Assembly: GCA_024693715.1 (NCBI GenBank)
Contig: JAILKS010000034.1
Location: 1 to 64,000, forward strand
DNA from: Treponema sp.
GTDB lineage: Bacteria > Spirochaetota > Spirochaetia > Treponematales > Treponemataceae
Length of the DNA: 64,000 nucleotides
Direction of reading: 5' to 3'
Under the pieces are notes generated by a model that saw only the letters and a program-made list of their open reading frames with translations, was not told the origin of the DNA and did no database searches. The position numbers were made by a program, and so were the translations under genes. This document shows, piece after piece, positions 37,055-45,412 of the stretch (the stretch's first letter is position 1; the number at the start of each line of letters is the position of its first letter).

Positions 37055-37813
37055 TTAAAATTTTAAAGAATCTTGAATTTGAACGCATTCCGGCATAACT
37101 TTAACGAGGGATACAGCTATATATCCGTTTCTGCAATAATATAAATCTGTACCTTCCTCAAGATTCGATAAATCTGGAGGTGAACCTATAAATCTTGCTT
37201 CATAAGCATTATCCTCTGAAGGAACAAGTTCTATCCTGTCTTTATAATTACGTCTGCAAAGTCTGTCGGTAAACCTCACCCCTTTATGAGATTCAACGGC
37301 AAGTGCATTTACATTAACAAATGCCTTCTGCTCTGATGATTTACAGATTGCGATTAATTTATCAAGATTTTCAGCGGCAAAATCTGCAATTGCATCAAAT
37401 TTATAATTTTCAATCGGCTGTCTTATAACAAGCGGTTCTGCACTCAGTGCGATAGACGGGATGTTGCTGTTAGCGCCTTCCCTTGCAACTGCACATGTCC
37501 CTGAATAAATAACGTCAGTTCCCATATTACCGCCAGAATTGATTCCGGCAATAACTACGTCAACACTATCAAGCATATTTGCAGTTACACCGGTAAAAAT
37601 ACAGTCTGCCGGATAACCTGAATGTGAATAGGAATTTTCATCTTTTTTGATAACAGTATTATTACGAAACATTGATATATGATTTGAAACTGCCGACCTG
37701 TTGGAATCCGGAGCAATAACCAAAACCTTATGACCATCTTTTTTTAGACGTTCTGCAATTACTTTCAGTCCCGGAGCGTCAATTCCATCATCGTTTGATA
37801 TCAATATATTCAT
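37055..37813 (-). CDS. surE: 5'-nucleotidase SurE
   Basis: SurE is a metal-dependent nucleoside monophosphate phosphatase linked to stationary-phase survival. The 252-aa protein has the metal site NDDGIDAPG at residues 7-15, APDSNRSAVSNHIS, and the signature GINSGGNMGTDVIYSGTCAVAREG split over the second active-site loop. Length is typical. It follows the GHMP kinase after 8 bp on the same strand. Confidence 0.94.
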   Translation of the reverse strand: MNILISNDDGIDAPGLKVIAERLKKDGHKVLVIAPDSNRSAVSNHISMFRNNTVIKKDENSYSHSGYPADCIFTGVTANMLDSVDVVIAGINSGGNMGTDVIYSGTCAVAREGANSNIPSIALSAEPLVIRQPIENYKFDAIADFAAENLDKLIAICKSSEQKAFVNVNALAVESHKGVRFTDRLCRRNYKDRIELVPSEDNAYEARFIGSPPDLSNLEEGTDLYYCRNGYIAVSLVKVMPECVQIQDSLKF

Positions 37814-37821
37814 AAAAAATC

Positions 37822-39003
37822 CTAATCAATTACTACAGAAGCACCCTCTGATGGAGTTACTTCATAGCATGCTGTCTGATAACCAAATATTTTTTCAAAT
37901 TCAGTAAGTTTTGCCTTAAATTTTTCAACATCACTTTCACGGATTATTACATAAAGACAGCGTCCGAATCCTTTACCGGTAATTCTTCCGCATGAAACAG
38001 GATTCGTAATAAAATCAAGATTCGGTTCAAGTTCACCGACGCGTTTCAAAATCCAGTCAATTTCCGGACATGATATTTCGTACATATCACGCATTGTTTC
38101 ATGACTTTTATTTATAGCGCGAGCAAATTTAAAGAAATCAGTTTTTTCAAGACCTGTTCTTGCTTCAAGAAGATTATTATGCTCATGCATTACACTTAAA
38201 AGCTTTCTTCTTACATCCTCAGATACTACCGAAAGCTCTTCATTGATATCAGTTACATTATTTATATACTGCCATCCGCCGTAAGCATTCTGCTTTGATT
38301 CCCTTAAATCACCAAGTAAAAGTGCATATTGAGGTTCAAAAATAGAATCCTCATTCCATACAGAAATACGGGGAACCTTAGTATCGATTAAAAAGATTTT
38401 TTTATCAGTAAAATTAAAAGGAATATAATCCCATGTATTTTTTGTATGATCTGTAATTATAAAATTACCTTTCTTTGAGAAAAGAGCAGAAAAATTATCT
38501 GCAATATAGTTGTTCTGCTGCAAGAAAATTTTATTGGCACGTTCAAAAACAGCAAGCAAATCTTCTTCAGTGCAATCAAATTTAAAAAGATTTTTTATTG
38601 CTATAAGTGTCGAAGCTTTTATTGCAGTTGTAATTCCAAAACCTGCAGAAGGAAATATTTCAGAATAAACGGTAATGTTCATTCCCGATAAATCATAACC
38701 GCTGCATATATAGCCATAAATGATACATTTTACGGCATTTGCCCATCTGTCTTCTTTTTTATATTTTACTGAATTAACGCTTGCTCTTTTTCTTTCATTT
38801 AGCTGATGAAAATAAAACTTTATTGATGTATCCTGCCGTCTGCTTACCGCAACATAAACAGGAAGATTAACAGCCATAGAAAGTGTCTTATCTTTAAAAA
38901 ACCATGAGTGTTCACCAATGAGATGAAACCTTCCGGGAGATTTAACAACTATCTCGGGTTTCTGGTCGTATTCAGATTTATGTGCATCATTTACTGCTTT
39001 CAT
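37822..39003 (-). CDS. Galactokinase-like GHMP kinase with divergent substrate motif
   Basis: The 393-aa protein (start at ATG 39003, preceded by GAGGG; a GTG at 39021 lacks an RBS) matches the galactokinase branch of GHMP kinases. Motif 1 is PGRFHLIGEHSWFFKD at about 23-38, where true GalK has GRVNLIGEHTDYNGG. The ATP loop PSAGFGITTA (118-127) replaces the usual PxGxGLSSSAA, and motif 3 is GKGFGRCLYVI. Loss of the HTDYN triplet and the degenerate ATP loop argue that the substrate may not be galactose. No other Leloir-pathway gene is adjacent. Kinase fold is confident; substrate is not. Confidence 0.75.
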   Translation of the reverse strand: MKAVNDAHKSEYDQKPEIVVKSPGRFHLIGEHSWFFKDKTLSMAVNLPVYVAVSRRQDTSIKFYFHQLNERKRASVNSVKYKKEDRWANAVKCIIYGYICSGYDLSGMNITVYSEIFPSAGFGITTAIKASTLIAIKNLFKFDCTEEDLLAVFERANKIFLQQNNYIADNFSALFSKKGNFIITDHTKNTWDYIPFNFTDKKIFLIDTKVPRISVWNEDSIFEPQYALLLGDLRESKQNAYGGWQYINNVTDINEELSVVSEDVRRKLLSVMHEHNNLLEARTGLEKTDFFKFARAINKSHETMRDMYEISCPEIDWILKRVGELEPNLDFITNPVSCGRITGKGFGRCLYVIIRESDVEKFKAKLTEFEKIFGYQTACYEVTPSEGASVVID

Positions 39004-39049
39004 CAAAGGCACCCTCTTCACAAAAATATAATATATAGAATATAATATA

Positions 39050-40885
39050 ATGAAGATGATTTTACAAGTTTTTTATTCATTTTTTTCAGGTATTCTTATT
39101 TCACTTGCTCTACCGAATGAATTATTTTTATTAGGCTGTCCTGCAGTCGCATTTTTCGCTTTGATTCCATATTACCTGGCAATAAAAAAAATTAAAACCT
39201 TCAAACAGGCCTTCGCTTTGGGCTTTATCCAGTCTATAACTACACATCTTTTTTCAAGCTTCTGGCTTGCGTACTTTAAAAATTTTGCAGCCCTTACACT
39301 TGGAGCATCAGCACTTGCTACCGGAGTTCTTGGAGGATATTTCGGAGTCTTTCTTTTTTTACCTTATGCAGACAAACATAATAAAGGCTTAAACATATAT
39401 TCACTTTCCCGTAAAACTGATGAATCTCCTGTATTTAAAATCATGTGGTTTTCCATGATGTATGTTGTCTATGAATTTGCAAAATCAATAGGTTTTATTG
39501 GCTATCCGTGGGGAACACTTTCTGCAGCCATGTTTACCTGGAAAGAAATCATGCAGATTGCGGATATTACCGGAACATATGGAATATCATTTATTGCGGC
39601 GCTTTTCAATTCACTTTTATGTGAAACAGTAATAAATTATTGCGAGTCGTTAAAGCTTCCAGAAACAAAACGTTTAAGTTATTCAAAGGAAATTCTTAAT
39701 CCGATTTGTTTTTTCGCAATTATTTTCAGTTTTACTTTAATTTACGGTCATTATCAGCTTGATAAAAAACGTACTCCTCAAAAATCACTTACTGCGATAA
39801 TCCTTCAGCAGAATTCTGATCCATGGAAAATGGAGGATGACGAAGAAACAATAAGTGAGCTTCAGAAGCTTGCACAAAAAGAAATTGATTCTTTAAAAGA
39901 ACAGAATAAAACTCCACAGCTTCTTATATTCAGTGAAGGTTCACTTATCAATTCTTTACCGTCAGGCTTTTTTATTTATCAAAGAGAACCATCCCCTGAA
40001 TCACTGACAGAATTTTTAAGCAGAAATAATGTACCTCTTTTAACCGGAGCTTCAATCACAGAAAGAATACCTGTGGATAATTCTGAAGACGATTATATAA
40101 ACAGATATTATAATTCCGCTGTAGTTATTGATGCAAATGGAGATTTAAGGGCATATTACGGAAAACTGCATCTTGTTCCTTTTGCAGAATATGTACCTGG
40201 CTCTGAAAAACCGTTCATAAGAAAACTGATGAAAAAAATCGTTGGATTCTCTGCCGGATGGACAAAAGGAAAAAACATAACTTATTTTGACATTCCGTGT
40301 ACAGGCCTTACAGAAAAAGCTGACAGCATTGTCAAGGTAGAAGACATCTCAATTTCTAGGCATGAACAGGAACAAAAAGAAAAAACGACAACTGTAAGGA
40401 CAGCAACTCCAATCTGCTTTGATGATGCCTTTACGGATGTAATGAGGCCTCTTTCAAGAAACGGAGCAGAAATTTTCATAAACCTTACAGATGATTCATG
40501 GTCATTGAAAAAATCCTCTGAATATCAGCATTTCTGTGTTTCTGCCTACCGTTCCATCGAATACCGTACAACTTTTGTCCGCTCGACAAATGCAGGATAT
40601 TCTGTGGTTTTAGATCCATGCGGTCGTGTAATTGCAGACCTTCCGCTTTTTACACAGGCAGCATTAACGTGCGAAATACCTGTTTATAAGCCTGTAAAGA
40701 CTGTATTTTCAATTTACGGAAACTGGCTTGTATATTTCATGAAAGTAATTCTTGCCATTTACGCTGTTTATTACTGGAAAAATTTTAAAACTGATGATTT
40801 TATTACTTCAGAGCGAAAGCGCAAAATTAAGATAGATACAAGAAAAACAAAGAAATTCTACAAAAATCTCAAATTTGAATTCTAA
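39050..40885 (+). CDS. lnt: Apolipoprotein N-acyltransferase Lnt
   Basis: Lnt adds the third acyl chain to the N-terminal cysteine of lipoproteins in the inner membrane, which fits the lipoproteins in this window. The 611-aa protein has about seven membrane helices in the first 235 residues and one near the C-terminus, around a nitrilase-type domain. The catalytic triad is intact: Glu296 in FSEGS, Lys372 in GKLHLVPFAEYVPG, and Cys456 in TPICFDD. It is about 100 residues longer than E. coli Lnt, with a linker insertion near 415-450 (Glu/Lys-rich) just before the catalytic Cys and a basic C-terminal tail. ATG 39056 is an alternative start. Confidence 0.92.
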   Translation: MKMILQVFYSFFSGILISLALPNELFLLGCPAVAFFALIPYYLAIKKIKTFKQAFALGFIQSITTHLFSSFWLAYFKNFAALTLGASALATGVLGGYFGVFLFLPYADKHNKGLNIYSLSRKTDESPVFKIMWFSMMYVVYEFAKSIGFIGYPWGTLSAAMFTWKEIMQIADITGTYGISFIAALFNSLLCETVINYCESLKLPETKRLSYSKEILNPICFFAIIFSFTLIYGHYQLDKKRTPQKSLTAIILQQNSDPWKMEDDEETISELQKLAQKEIDSLKEQNKTPQLLIFSEGSLINSLPSGFFIYQREPSPESLTEFLSRNNVPLLTGASITERIPVDNSEDDYINRYYNSAVVIDANGDLRAYYGKLHLVPFAEYVPGSEKPFIRKLMKKIVGFSAGWTKGKNITYFDIPCTGLTEKADSIVKVEDISISRHEQEQKEKTTTVRTATPICFDDAFTDVMRPLSRNGAEIFINLTDDSWSLKKSSEYQHFCVSAYRSIEYRTTFVRSTNAGYSVVLDPCGRVIADLPLFTQAALTCEIPVYKPVKTVFSIYGNWLVYFMKVILAIYAVYYWKNFKTDDFITSERKRKIKIDTRKTKKFYKNLKFEF

Positions 40886-40991
40886 AAAATAAAAAATGTC
40901 AATATCAACTCAAAAATAATTTTACCTAAGCACAAAATTTTTTTTTGTCAAGAAAAAAAAATTTAAAAAAATTCTTACTTTTTTATTAAAT

Positions 40992-41050
40992 TTGACTTGT
41001 TTTTACATATCTAGTGTTATATGATAGTACATATACACAAATAAACGCTA
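40992..41050 (+). promoter_or_regulatory. nrdR-nrdD promoter with NrdR-box-like half-sites
   Basis: TTGACT (40992-40997) is 17 bp from TGTTAT (41015-41020), giving a plausible promoter 68 bp before nrdR. Two NrdR-box-like 16-mers lie 33 bp apart centre to centre: 41002-41017, with the right half ATATCTAGTGT, and 41035-41050, with the left half ACACAAATA. Paired boxes about three helical turns apart are known for NrdR operators. Each box has only one well-conserved half, so autoregulation is tentative. The preceding 100 bp (40886-40991) is A/T homopolymer-rich with nothing else seen. Confidence 0.5.
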
Positions 41051-41087
41051 AATCTAAAACCTAAAATAAAAGGTGTAATTTTAAAAA

Positions 41088-41558
41088 ATGCGATGTCCTT
41101 ATTGCGGCAGTTTAGATGACAAGGTTCTCGAATCACGAACAATGGTAAACGGAGAAAGCATCAGGAGAAGGCGTGAATGCATTTCCTGTGGATATCGTTT
41201 TACCAGTTATGAACGCATTGATGAAAAACCCTTTATGGTTGTAAAAACTGACGGCCGGCGCCAGCCTTTCGACAGACAGAAGCTCGAAAAAGGAATTGAG
41301 CGTGCGCTTGAAAAACGTCCGTTTTCTACTGCGATGGTCGAACAGATTTGTAACGACATTGAAGATTCAGCAATAAAAAAAGCAAAGGAAGAACGGGAAA
41401 TACCGACTTCACAGCTTGGTGAGCTTGTGCTTGAAAAATTATATGAAATTGACAAAGTTGCATACATCAGATTTGCGTCTGTATATAAGCACTTTGAAAA
41501 TTTAGATGAATTTATTACGGAAGTAAAAAACATAGAAAAGAGGGGAAAAAAACAATGA
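41088..41558 (+). CDS. nrdR: Transcriptional repressor NrdR
   Basis: NrdR is a zinc and ATP-cone repressor that senses ATP/dATP and shuts off ribonucleotide reductase genes. The 156-aa protein has the N-terminal zinc ribbon C3/C6/C31/C34 (MRCPYCGS, CISCGYRF), the basic ESIRRRRE stretch that reads DNA, and an ATP-cone beginning VVKTDGRRQPFDRQKLEKGI. Full length. It overlaps nrdD by 4 bp, so repressor and target are co-translated. Confidence 0.96.
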   Translation: MRCPYCGSLDDKVLESRTMVNGESIRRRRECISCGYRFTSYERIDEKPFMVVKTDGRRQPFDRQKLEKGIERALEKRPFSTAMVEQICNDIEDSAIKKAKEEREIPTSQLGELVLEKLYEIDKVAYIRFASVYKHFENLDEFITEVKNIEKRGKKQ

Positions 41559-43669
41559 GTGACCAGTCAATCTTTCCGGAATGGAGAAGTTTCTTAGGAA
41601 ACAGTTCCGACAATGAAACAAAAGGATTTTTGAAAAATGTCGTAAAGCGTTCGGGTGAAATCGCAGAATACGACAGACAGAAAATCGAAACAGCCATAAG
41701 CAAGGCTATTGAAGCGGTAAAAAAACAAAAGGATCCGGACAGAGCCGCACAATTAACAGATTTAGTTGAAGAAAAATTAAGACTTCAGCTTGCAGGAAAC
41801 AGAGCGCATTCTATTCCGGCTATCGAAGAGATTCAGGATCTTGTAGAAAGCGTTCTCATTGAAGAAAAAGAAGTTGAAGTTGCAAAAGCATATATTCTTT
41901 ACCGTGCAAGACATGAAGCAGTACGTGATGCACGAAATCTCATGGTTGACATTAATAAAACAATGGACGGTTACCTGGGACAAAGTGACTGGCGTGTAAA
42001 TGAAAACGCAAACGTAAACTTCTCACTCGGAGGCCTCATTCTCCACAACTCGGGAACTATTACTGCAAACTACTGGCTCAACAATATTTATTCAAAGGAA
42101 ATTGCAGAAGCACATAAAACTGCAGCCTTCCATATTCATGACCTTTCAATGTTCTCAGGCTACTGTGCCGGCTGGTCTTTGCGTCAGCTTATCGTAGAAG
42201 GCTTAGGCGGTGTTCCTGATAAAATCACATCTACACCGGCTACCCATCTTTCTACACTCGTAAATCAGATTGTAAACTTCCTTGGAATCATGCAGAACGA
42301 ATGGGCAGGTGCTCAGGCATTTTCTTCTTTCGATACATATCTTGCCCCTTTTATCCGTGCAGATCATCTTACGGAAAAACAGGTTCGTCAGTGTATTCAA
42401 AGTTATATATATGGTGTTAACACCCCAAGCAGATGGGGTTCACAGGCTCCGTTTACAAACATCACTCTTGATTTAGTTTGTCCTAACGATCTTAAAAACA
42501 AAAAAGCAATTGTAGGTGGAAAGGAACAGGATTATACTTACGGTGACTGTCAGAAAGAAATGGATATGATAAACAAAGTATTCATTGAGCTTATGATTGA
42601 AGGCGATGCAGACGGAAGAGGATTTGCCTACCCTATCCCGACTTACAATATTACAAGCGATTTTGACTGGAATTCAGAAATTTCAAAGCTTCTGTTTACA
42701 ATGACTGCACAATATGGAACACCAAATTTCCAGAACTTCGTAAACTCTGATCTTGATCCAAGCGATGTTCGTTCGATGTGCTGCCGTCTTCAGCTTGATA
42801 AACGTGAACTCAGAAGAAGAGGCGGTGGTCTTTTCGGAGCCGATGAATTTACAGGTTCTATAGGCGTTGTAACAATCAACATGCCTCAAATCGGATACCT
42901 TGCAAACAACGAAGCTGAATTCTACAAGCGTCTTGACTATCTTATGGATCTTGCAAAGGAAAGTCTTTGTACAAAACGAAAGGTAATCCAGAAGCTTTAT
43001 GACGGCGGATTATTCCCTTATACAAGACGTTATCTTAAAACACTCGTAAATCACTTTAACACAATCGGTTTGTGCGGTATGAATGAATGCTGTTTGAATT
43101 TTATCGGAAAGGATATAACAACAGCAGAAGGAAAAGCATTTGCAGAAAAGGTTCTTCAGCACATGCGCGAAAGAATGCAGGATTATCAGGAGCAGACAGG
43201 AGATTTATTCAATCTTGAAGCTACACCAGCAGAATCTACTTCTTACCGACTTGCACGCCACGATAAAGAACAATTCCCCGATATTATCACAAGCGGAACA
43301 AATGAACCGTTCTATACAAACTCTTCACAGCTTCCTGTTGATTACACAGCAGATATTTTTGAAGCACTTGATATGCAGGAATCTCTCCAGACAAAATACA
43401 CCGGTGGTACAATGTTCCACGTATTTATGGGAGAAGCCCTGAAGGACTGGAAATCATGTGCAGACCTTGTACGAACAATTGCAAGCAAATACAGAATTCC
43501 ATTCTTTACAATTTCTCCAACTTATTCTGTCTGCAAAAAACACGGATACCTCAACGGTCAGCAGTTTGAATGTCCTAAGTGTAAGGCAGAAAAAGAAAAA
43601 GAACTTAAAGATAAGTTAAAGGCTTTACAGGAAGAAAAAGAAAAGATTCTTGCAAATGCTGCAAAATAA
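41555..43669 (+). CDS. nrdD: Class III (anaerobic) ribonucleotide reductase NrdD, catalytic part lacking a glycyl-radical domain
   Basis: NrdD reduces ribonucleoside triphosphates to deoxy forms in anaerobes by a glycyl/thiyl radical. The 704-aa protein has an ATP cone (about 25-110), the 10-strand barrel with NVNFSLGGLILHNSG, YGVNTPSRWGSQAPFTN, MCCRLQLDKRELRRRGGGLFG and GLCGMNECCLNF, and a C-terminal TISPTYSVCKKHGYLNGQQFECPKC zinc-site-like segment (positions about 655-679). It ends only 25 residues later in a Lys/Glu coiled coil. Normal NrdDs carry a second cysteine pair and the RVxGY glycyl-radical loop after this point; here there is none. The missing segment is encoded by the next gene, so the enzyme appears to be split. 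Confidence 0.93.
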   Translation: MSDQSIFPEWRSFLGNSSDNETKGFLKNVVKRSGEIAEYDRQKIETAISKAIEAVKKQKDPDRAAQLTDLVEEKLRLQLAGNRAHSIPAIEEIQDLVESVLIEEKEVEVAKAYILYRARHEAVRDARNLMVDINKTMDGYLGQSDWRVNENANVNFSLGGLILHNSGTITANYWLNNIYSKEIAEAHKTAAFHIHDLSMFSGYCAGWSLRQLIVEGLGGVPDKITSTPATHLSTLVNQIVNFLGIMQNEWAGAQAFSSFDTYLAPFIRADHLTEKQVRQCIQSYIYGVNTPSRWGSQAPFTNITLDLVCPNDLKNKKAIVGGKEQDYTYGDCQKEMDMINKVFIELMIEGDADGRGFAYPIPTYNITSDFDWNSEISKLLFTMTAQYGTPNFQNFVNSDLDPSDVRSMCCRLQLDKRELRRRGGGLFGADEFTGSIGVVTINMPQIGYLANNEAEFYKRLDYLMDLAKESLCTKRKVIQKLYDGGLFPYTRRYLKTLVNHFNTIGLCGMNECCLNFIGKDITTAEGKAFAEKVLQHMRERMQDYQEQTGDLFNLEATPAESTSYRLARHDKEQFPDIITSGTNEPFYTNSSQLPVDYTADIFEALDMQESLQTKYTGGTMFHVFMGEALKDWKSCADLVRTIASKYRIPFFTISPTYSVCKKHGYLNGQQFECPKCKAEKEKELKDKLKALQEEKEKILANAAK

Positions 43670-43677
43670 AAAAAAAT

Positions 43678-43767
43678 GACACTAAAATTAATGAATTTTT
43701 AATAATATTCCGATATTTTAGTGTCAACGTTGTTGACAAATTGCAAAATCTACACTATATTTAGTGT
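43678..43767 (+). promoter_or_regulatory. NrdR-controlled promoter of the glycyl-radical gene and nrdG
   Basis: TTGACA (43733-43738), 17 bp, TATATT (43756-43761) form a near-consensus sigma-70 promoter. The -10 lies entirely inside ACACTATATTTAGTGT (43752-43767), a near-palindromic match to the NrdR box, so bound NrdR would block RNA polymerase. Upstream, GACACTAAAAT (43678-43688) and ATTTTAGTGTC (43715-43725) form an 11-bp inverted repeat made of NrdR-like half-sites about 30 bp apart; box centres at about 43716 and 43759 are 43 bp apart, near four helical turns. The inverted repeat has no U-tract, so a terminator role for nrdD is less likely. Confidence 0.8.
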
Positions 43768-43830
43768 AGGTGGAATAAATACAAATCTGTAATAATTACA
43801 GATTAAATTATTGGGAGGAAATTAAAAAAC

Positions 43831-44358
43831 ATGGAAACAAGAACACTTGCACAGGTAGAACAGGAAATTGCAGAAACTCAGGAAGCTCTTAAAGATGTTC
43901 ACGGAACAGAAACTGAAGTTTATGCAAGAATTGTAGGTTATTACAGAGCAGTAAAGCACTGGAATAAAGGAAAGAGAGATGAATTCGATCAGCGAAAAAT
44001 GTTCACTCTTGAAGCAAGTAAAGAATATGATATTACAGAAAAAACAGCTTCTGCGACTGTAAAAGAATCAAAAAAGAATGCAAATCCTGTAATGAATACA
44101 GAAAGTGTTTCTTATGAATTATACACAAGAAAGACATGTCCAAACTGCCCTCCGGTAAAAGACTTTATGGCTAATCTTGAACTCTCTGGAAGAAACATCG
44201 ATGTTGATACAGAAGAAGGACTTGCAGAAGCAGCAAGCAAAGGAGTATTCGCTTCTCCAACTGTAATTTTTTATAACGAACAGGGCATAGAAACTGCACG
44301 CTGTCACAACGTAGAAGAGCTTGAAGCAGTTTTTCATAAAGTAGCCGTAAGTGCATAA
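43831..44358 (+). CDS. Stand-alone glycyl-radical domain of NrdD fused to a glutaredoxin
   Basis: Residues 1-60 match the C-terminal glycyl-radical segment of class III NrdD (PF13597 type): GTETEVYARIVGYYRAVKHW, with the RIVGY loop placing the predicted radical glycine at Gly36, then NKGKRDEFDQRKMF. A Ser/Lys linker (about 62-92) leads to a NrdH/glutaredoxin fold with ELYTRKTCPNCPPVKDF (redox pair C103/C106) and the cis-Pro loop in ASPTVIFY (Pro143). The gene has its own ATG with GGGAGG eleven bases upstream and is in a different frame from nrdD, so a simple frameshift is excluded. It probably supplies the radical and the reductant to NrdD in trans. nrdG, which would install the radical, overlaps or follows at once. 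Confidence 0.85.
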   Translation: METRTLAQVEQEIAETQEALKDVHGTETEVYARIVGYYRAVKHWNKGKRDEFDQRKMFTLEASKEYDITEKTASATVKESKKNANPVMNTESVSYELYTRKTCPNCPPVKDFMANLELSGRNIDVDTEEGLAEAASKGVFASPTVIFYNEQGIETARCHNVEELEAVFHKVAVSA

Positions 44359-44365
44359 AACATTT

Positions 44366-45115
44366 ATGGCTGAATTATCCTTAAACGGACCTGCAGGAGT
44401 TCTGGTAAAAACAACATGCGTTGACTATCCGGGAATTGTTGCAGGTTCATTTTTTCTGAAAGGATGTAATCTCCGCTGCCCGTACTGCTATAACACAGGT
44501 CTTGTCATAGAAACAGAACAGCCTGAACAACTGAATACAGTGCAGGAACTTTTTGACCACATGGAAAAACGACAGGGCATCCTTTCAGGCATTGTTATAA
44601 GCGGAGGAGAACCTTTAATTAATCCATATACACCACTGATAATCAAAAAGGCAAAGGAGCTTTCTTACAAGGTAAAGCTTGATACAAACGGTACACTACC
44701 CGAAAAGCTTGAATTATTTTTAAACGACAAGGATTTAAGACCTGACTTCGTTGCAATGGATTTCAAAACAAGTCCAAACCGCTATGCGTCTACAATGTGT
44801 CCGTCCTCTTCAAATCTTTTTGGAAAAACAGATTTTTTTGAAAAAAAAGTTCTTAAATGCATTGAGCTTGTTTCTTCCCTCTCACCTGACAGCCGCGAAT
44901 GGCGTACGGTTATAGTTCCGGGTCTTGTAACAAAAGATGACATCAAGACAATGGGCTCTTATTTACCAAAGGATGCATCATGGCAATTTGCCCAATTCAT
45001 GAACGGAAACTGCATAGATAAATCTTACAACACACTCACTCCCTACACCGATGCAGAGTTAAATGATTTAATCAACTATGCAAAGACATTAATACCCGGT
45101 GCAGAATTACGATAA
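44366..45115 (+). CDS. nrdG: Anaerobic ribonucleotide reductase activating enzyme NrdG
   Basis: NrdG is a radical-SAM enzyme that abstracts hydrogen from the NrdD glycine. The 249-aa product has VDYPGIVAG, the [4Fe-4S] motif CNLRCPYC, VISGGEPLI (GGE motif for SAM binding) and a typical C-terminal half. I prefer ATG 44366; a GTG at 44351 would overlap the previous stop and neither has a strong Shine-Dalgarno, so translation may depend on coupling. Its target is more likely the separate glycyl-radical protein upstream than NrdD itself. Confidence 0.93.
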   Translation: MAELSLNGPAGVLVKTTCVDYPGIVAGSFFLKGCNLRCPYCYNTGLVIETEQPEQLNTVQELFDHMEKRQGILSGIVISGGEPLINPYTPLIIKKAKELSYKVKLDTNGTLPEKLELFLNDKDLRPDFVAMDFKTSPNRYASTMCPSSSNLFGKTDFFEKKVLKCIELVSSLSPDSREWRTVIVPGLVTKDDIKTMGSYLPKDASWQFAQFMNGNCIDKSYNTLTPYTDAELNDLINYAKTLIPGAELR

Positions 45116-45168
45116 AAAAAGATTACCGCACAAATAAATTATCAGTACAGCAAATTGTTTTTATCATC

Positions 45169-45195
45169 TTGACATAACAAACTTATTTATATAAT
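45169..45195 (+). promoter_or_regulatory. Promoter of tRNA-Met
   Basis: TTGACA (45169-45174) is followed by TATAAT (45190-45195) at 15 bp or by TAATAT (45192-45197) at 17 bp, and the tRNA begins 15 nt later. Confidence 0.7.
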
Positions 45196-45210
45196 ATAAC
45201 AACATCACTT

Positions 45211-45283
45211 GGGGATATAGCTCAGTTGGTAGAGCACACGGCTCATATCCGTGCGGTCATAGGTCCGAGTCCTATTGTCCCTA
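45211..45283 (+). tRNA. tRNA-Met (CAT), elongator-like
   Basis: A full cloverleaf folds from this 73-nt sequence: acceptor GGGGATA/TGTCCCT, anticodon stem CACGG/CCGTG around CTCATAT (anticodon CAT), and T-arm ATAGG/CCTAT with loop TCCGAGT. It lacks the three G-C pairs and C1-A72 mismatch of initiator tRNA. A tRNA-Ile read by lysidine is not excluded, since the gene sequence alone cannot distinguish it. The T-loop has C where T is usual at position 55. CCA is not encoded. Confidence 0.9.
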
Positions 45284-45284
45284 T

Positions 45285-45320
45285 AAAGAACTTCAGATGC
45301 ATCGCTGAGGTTCTTTTTTT
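45285..45320 (+). terminator. Rho-independent terminator after tRNA-Met
   Basis: AAAGAACTTCAG (45285-45296) pairs with CTGAGGTTCTTT (45305-45316) in a 12-bp stem with one G-U pair, followed by a long T-run, 2 nt after the tRNA. Confidence 0.88.
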
Positions 45321-45364
45321 TTATACAGAAAACAATGATTTTTACCGATAATAAATAAAATAAG

Positions 45365-45393
45365 TTGTTAAAAAAAATATTTATGTTTATAAT
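45365..45393 (+). promoter_or_regulatory. Promoter of the small secreted protein gene
   Basis: TTGTTA (45365-45370), 17 bp, TATAAT (45388-45393), then AGGAG and ATG at 45413. Confidence 0.65.
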
Positions 45394-45412
45394 AAAATTA
45401 CAGGAGTTACCT

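Noticed and set aside
43550..43570. HGYL in the NrdD tail as the glycyl-radical site
   Set aside because: It lies between the zinc-type cysteines (CKKHGYLNG...CPKC) and lacks the RVxGY context; the radical loop normally follows after it.
43678..43725. Inverted repeat as rho-independent terminator of nrdD
   Set aside because: Loop of 26 nt and no U-tract; half-sites resemble NrdR boxes more.
43600..43830. NrdD split explained by a frameshift
   Set aside because: The gap contains a complete promoter, NrdR box and RBS, and the second gene has an N-terminal lead-in and a different frame; no frame joins the two.
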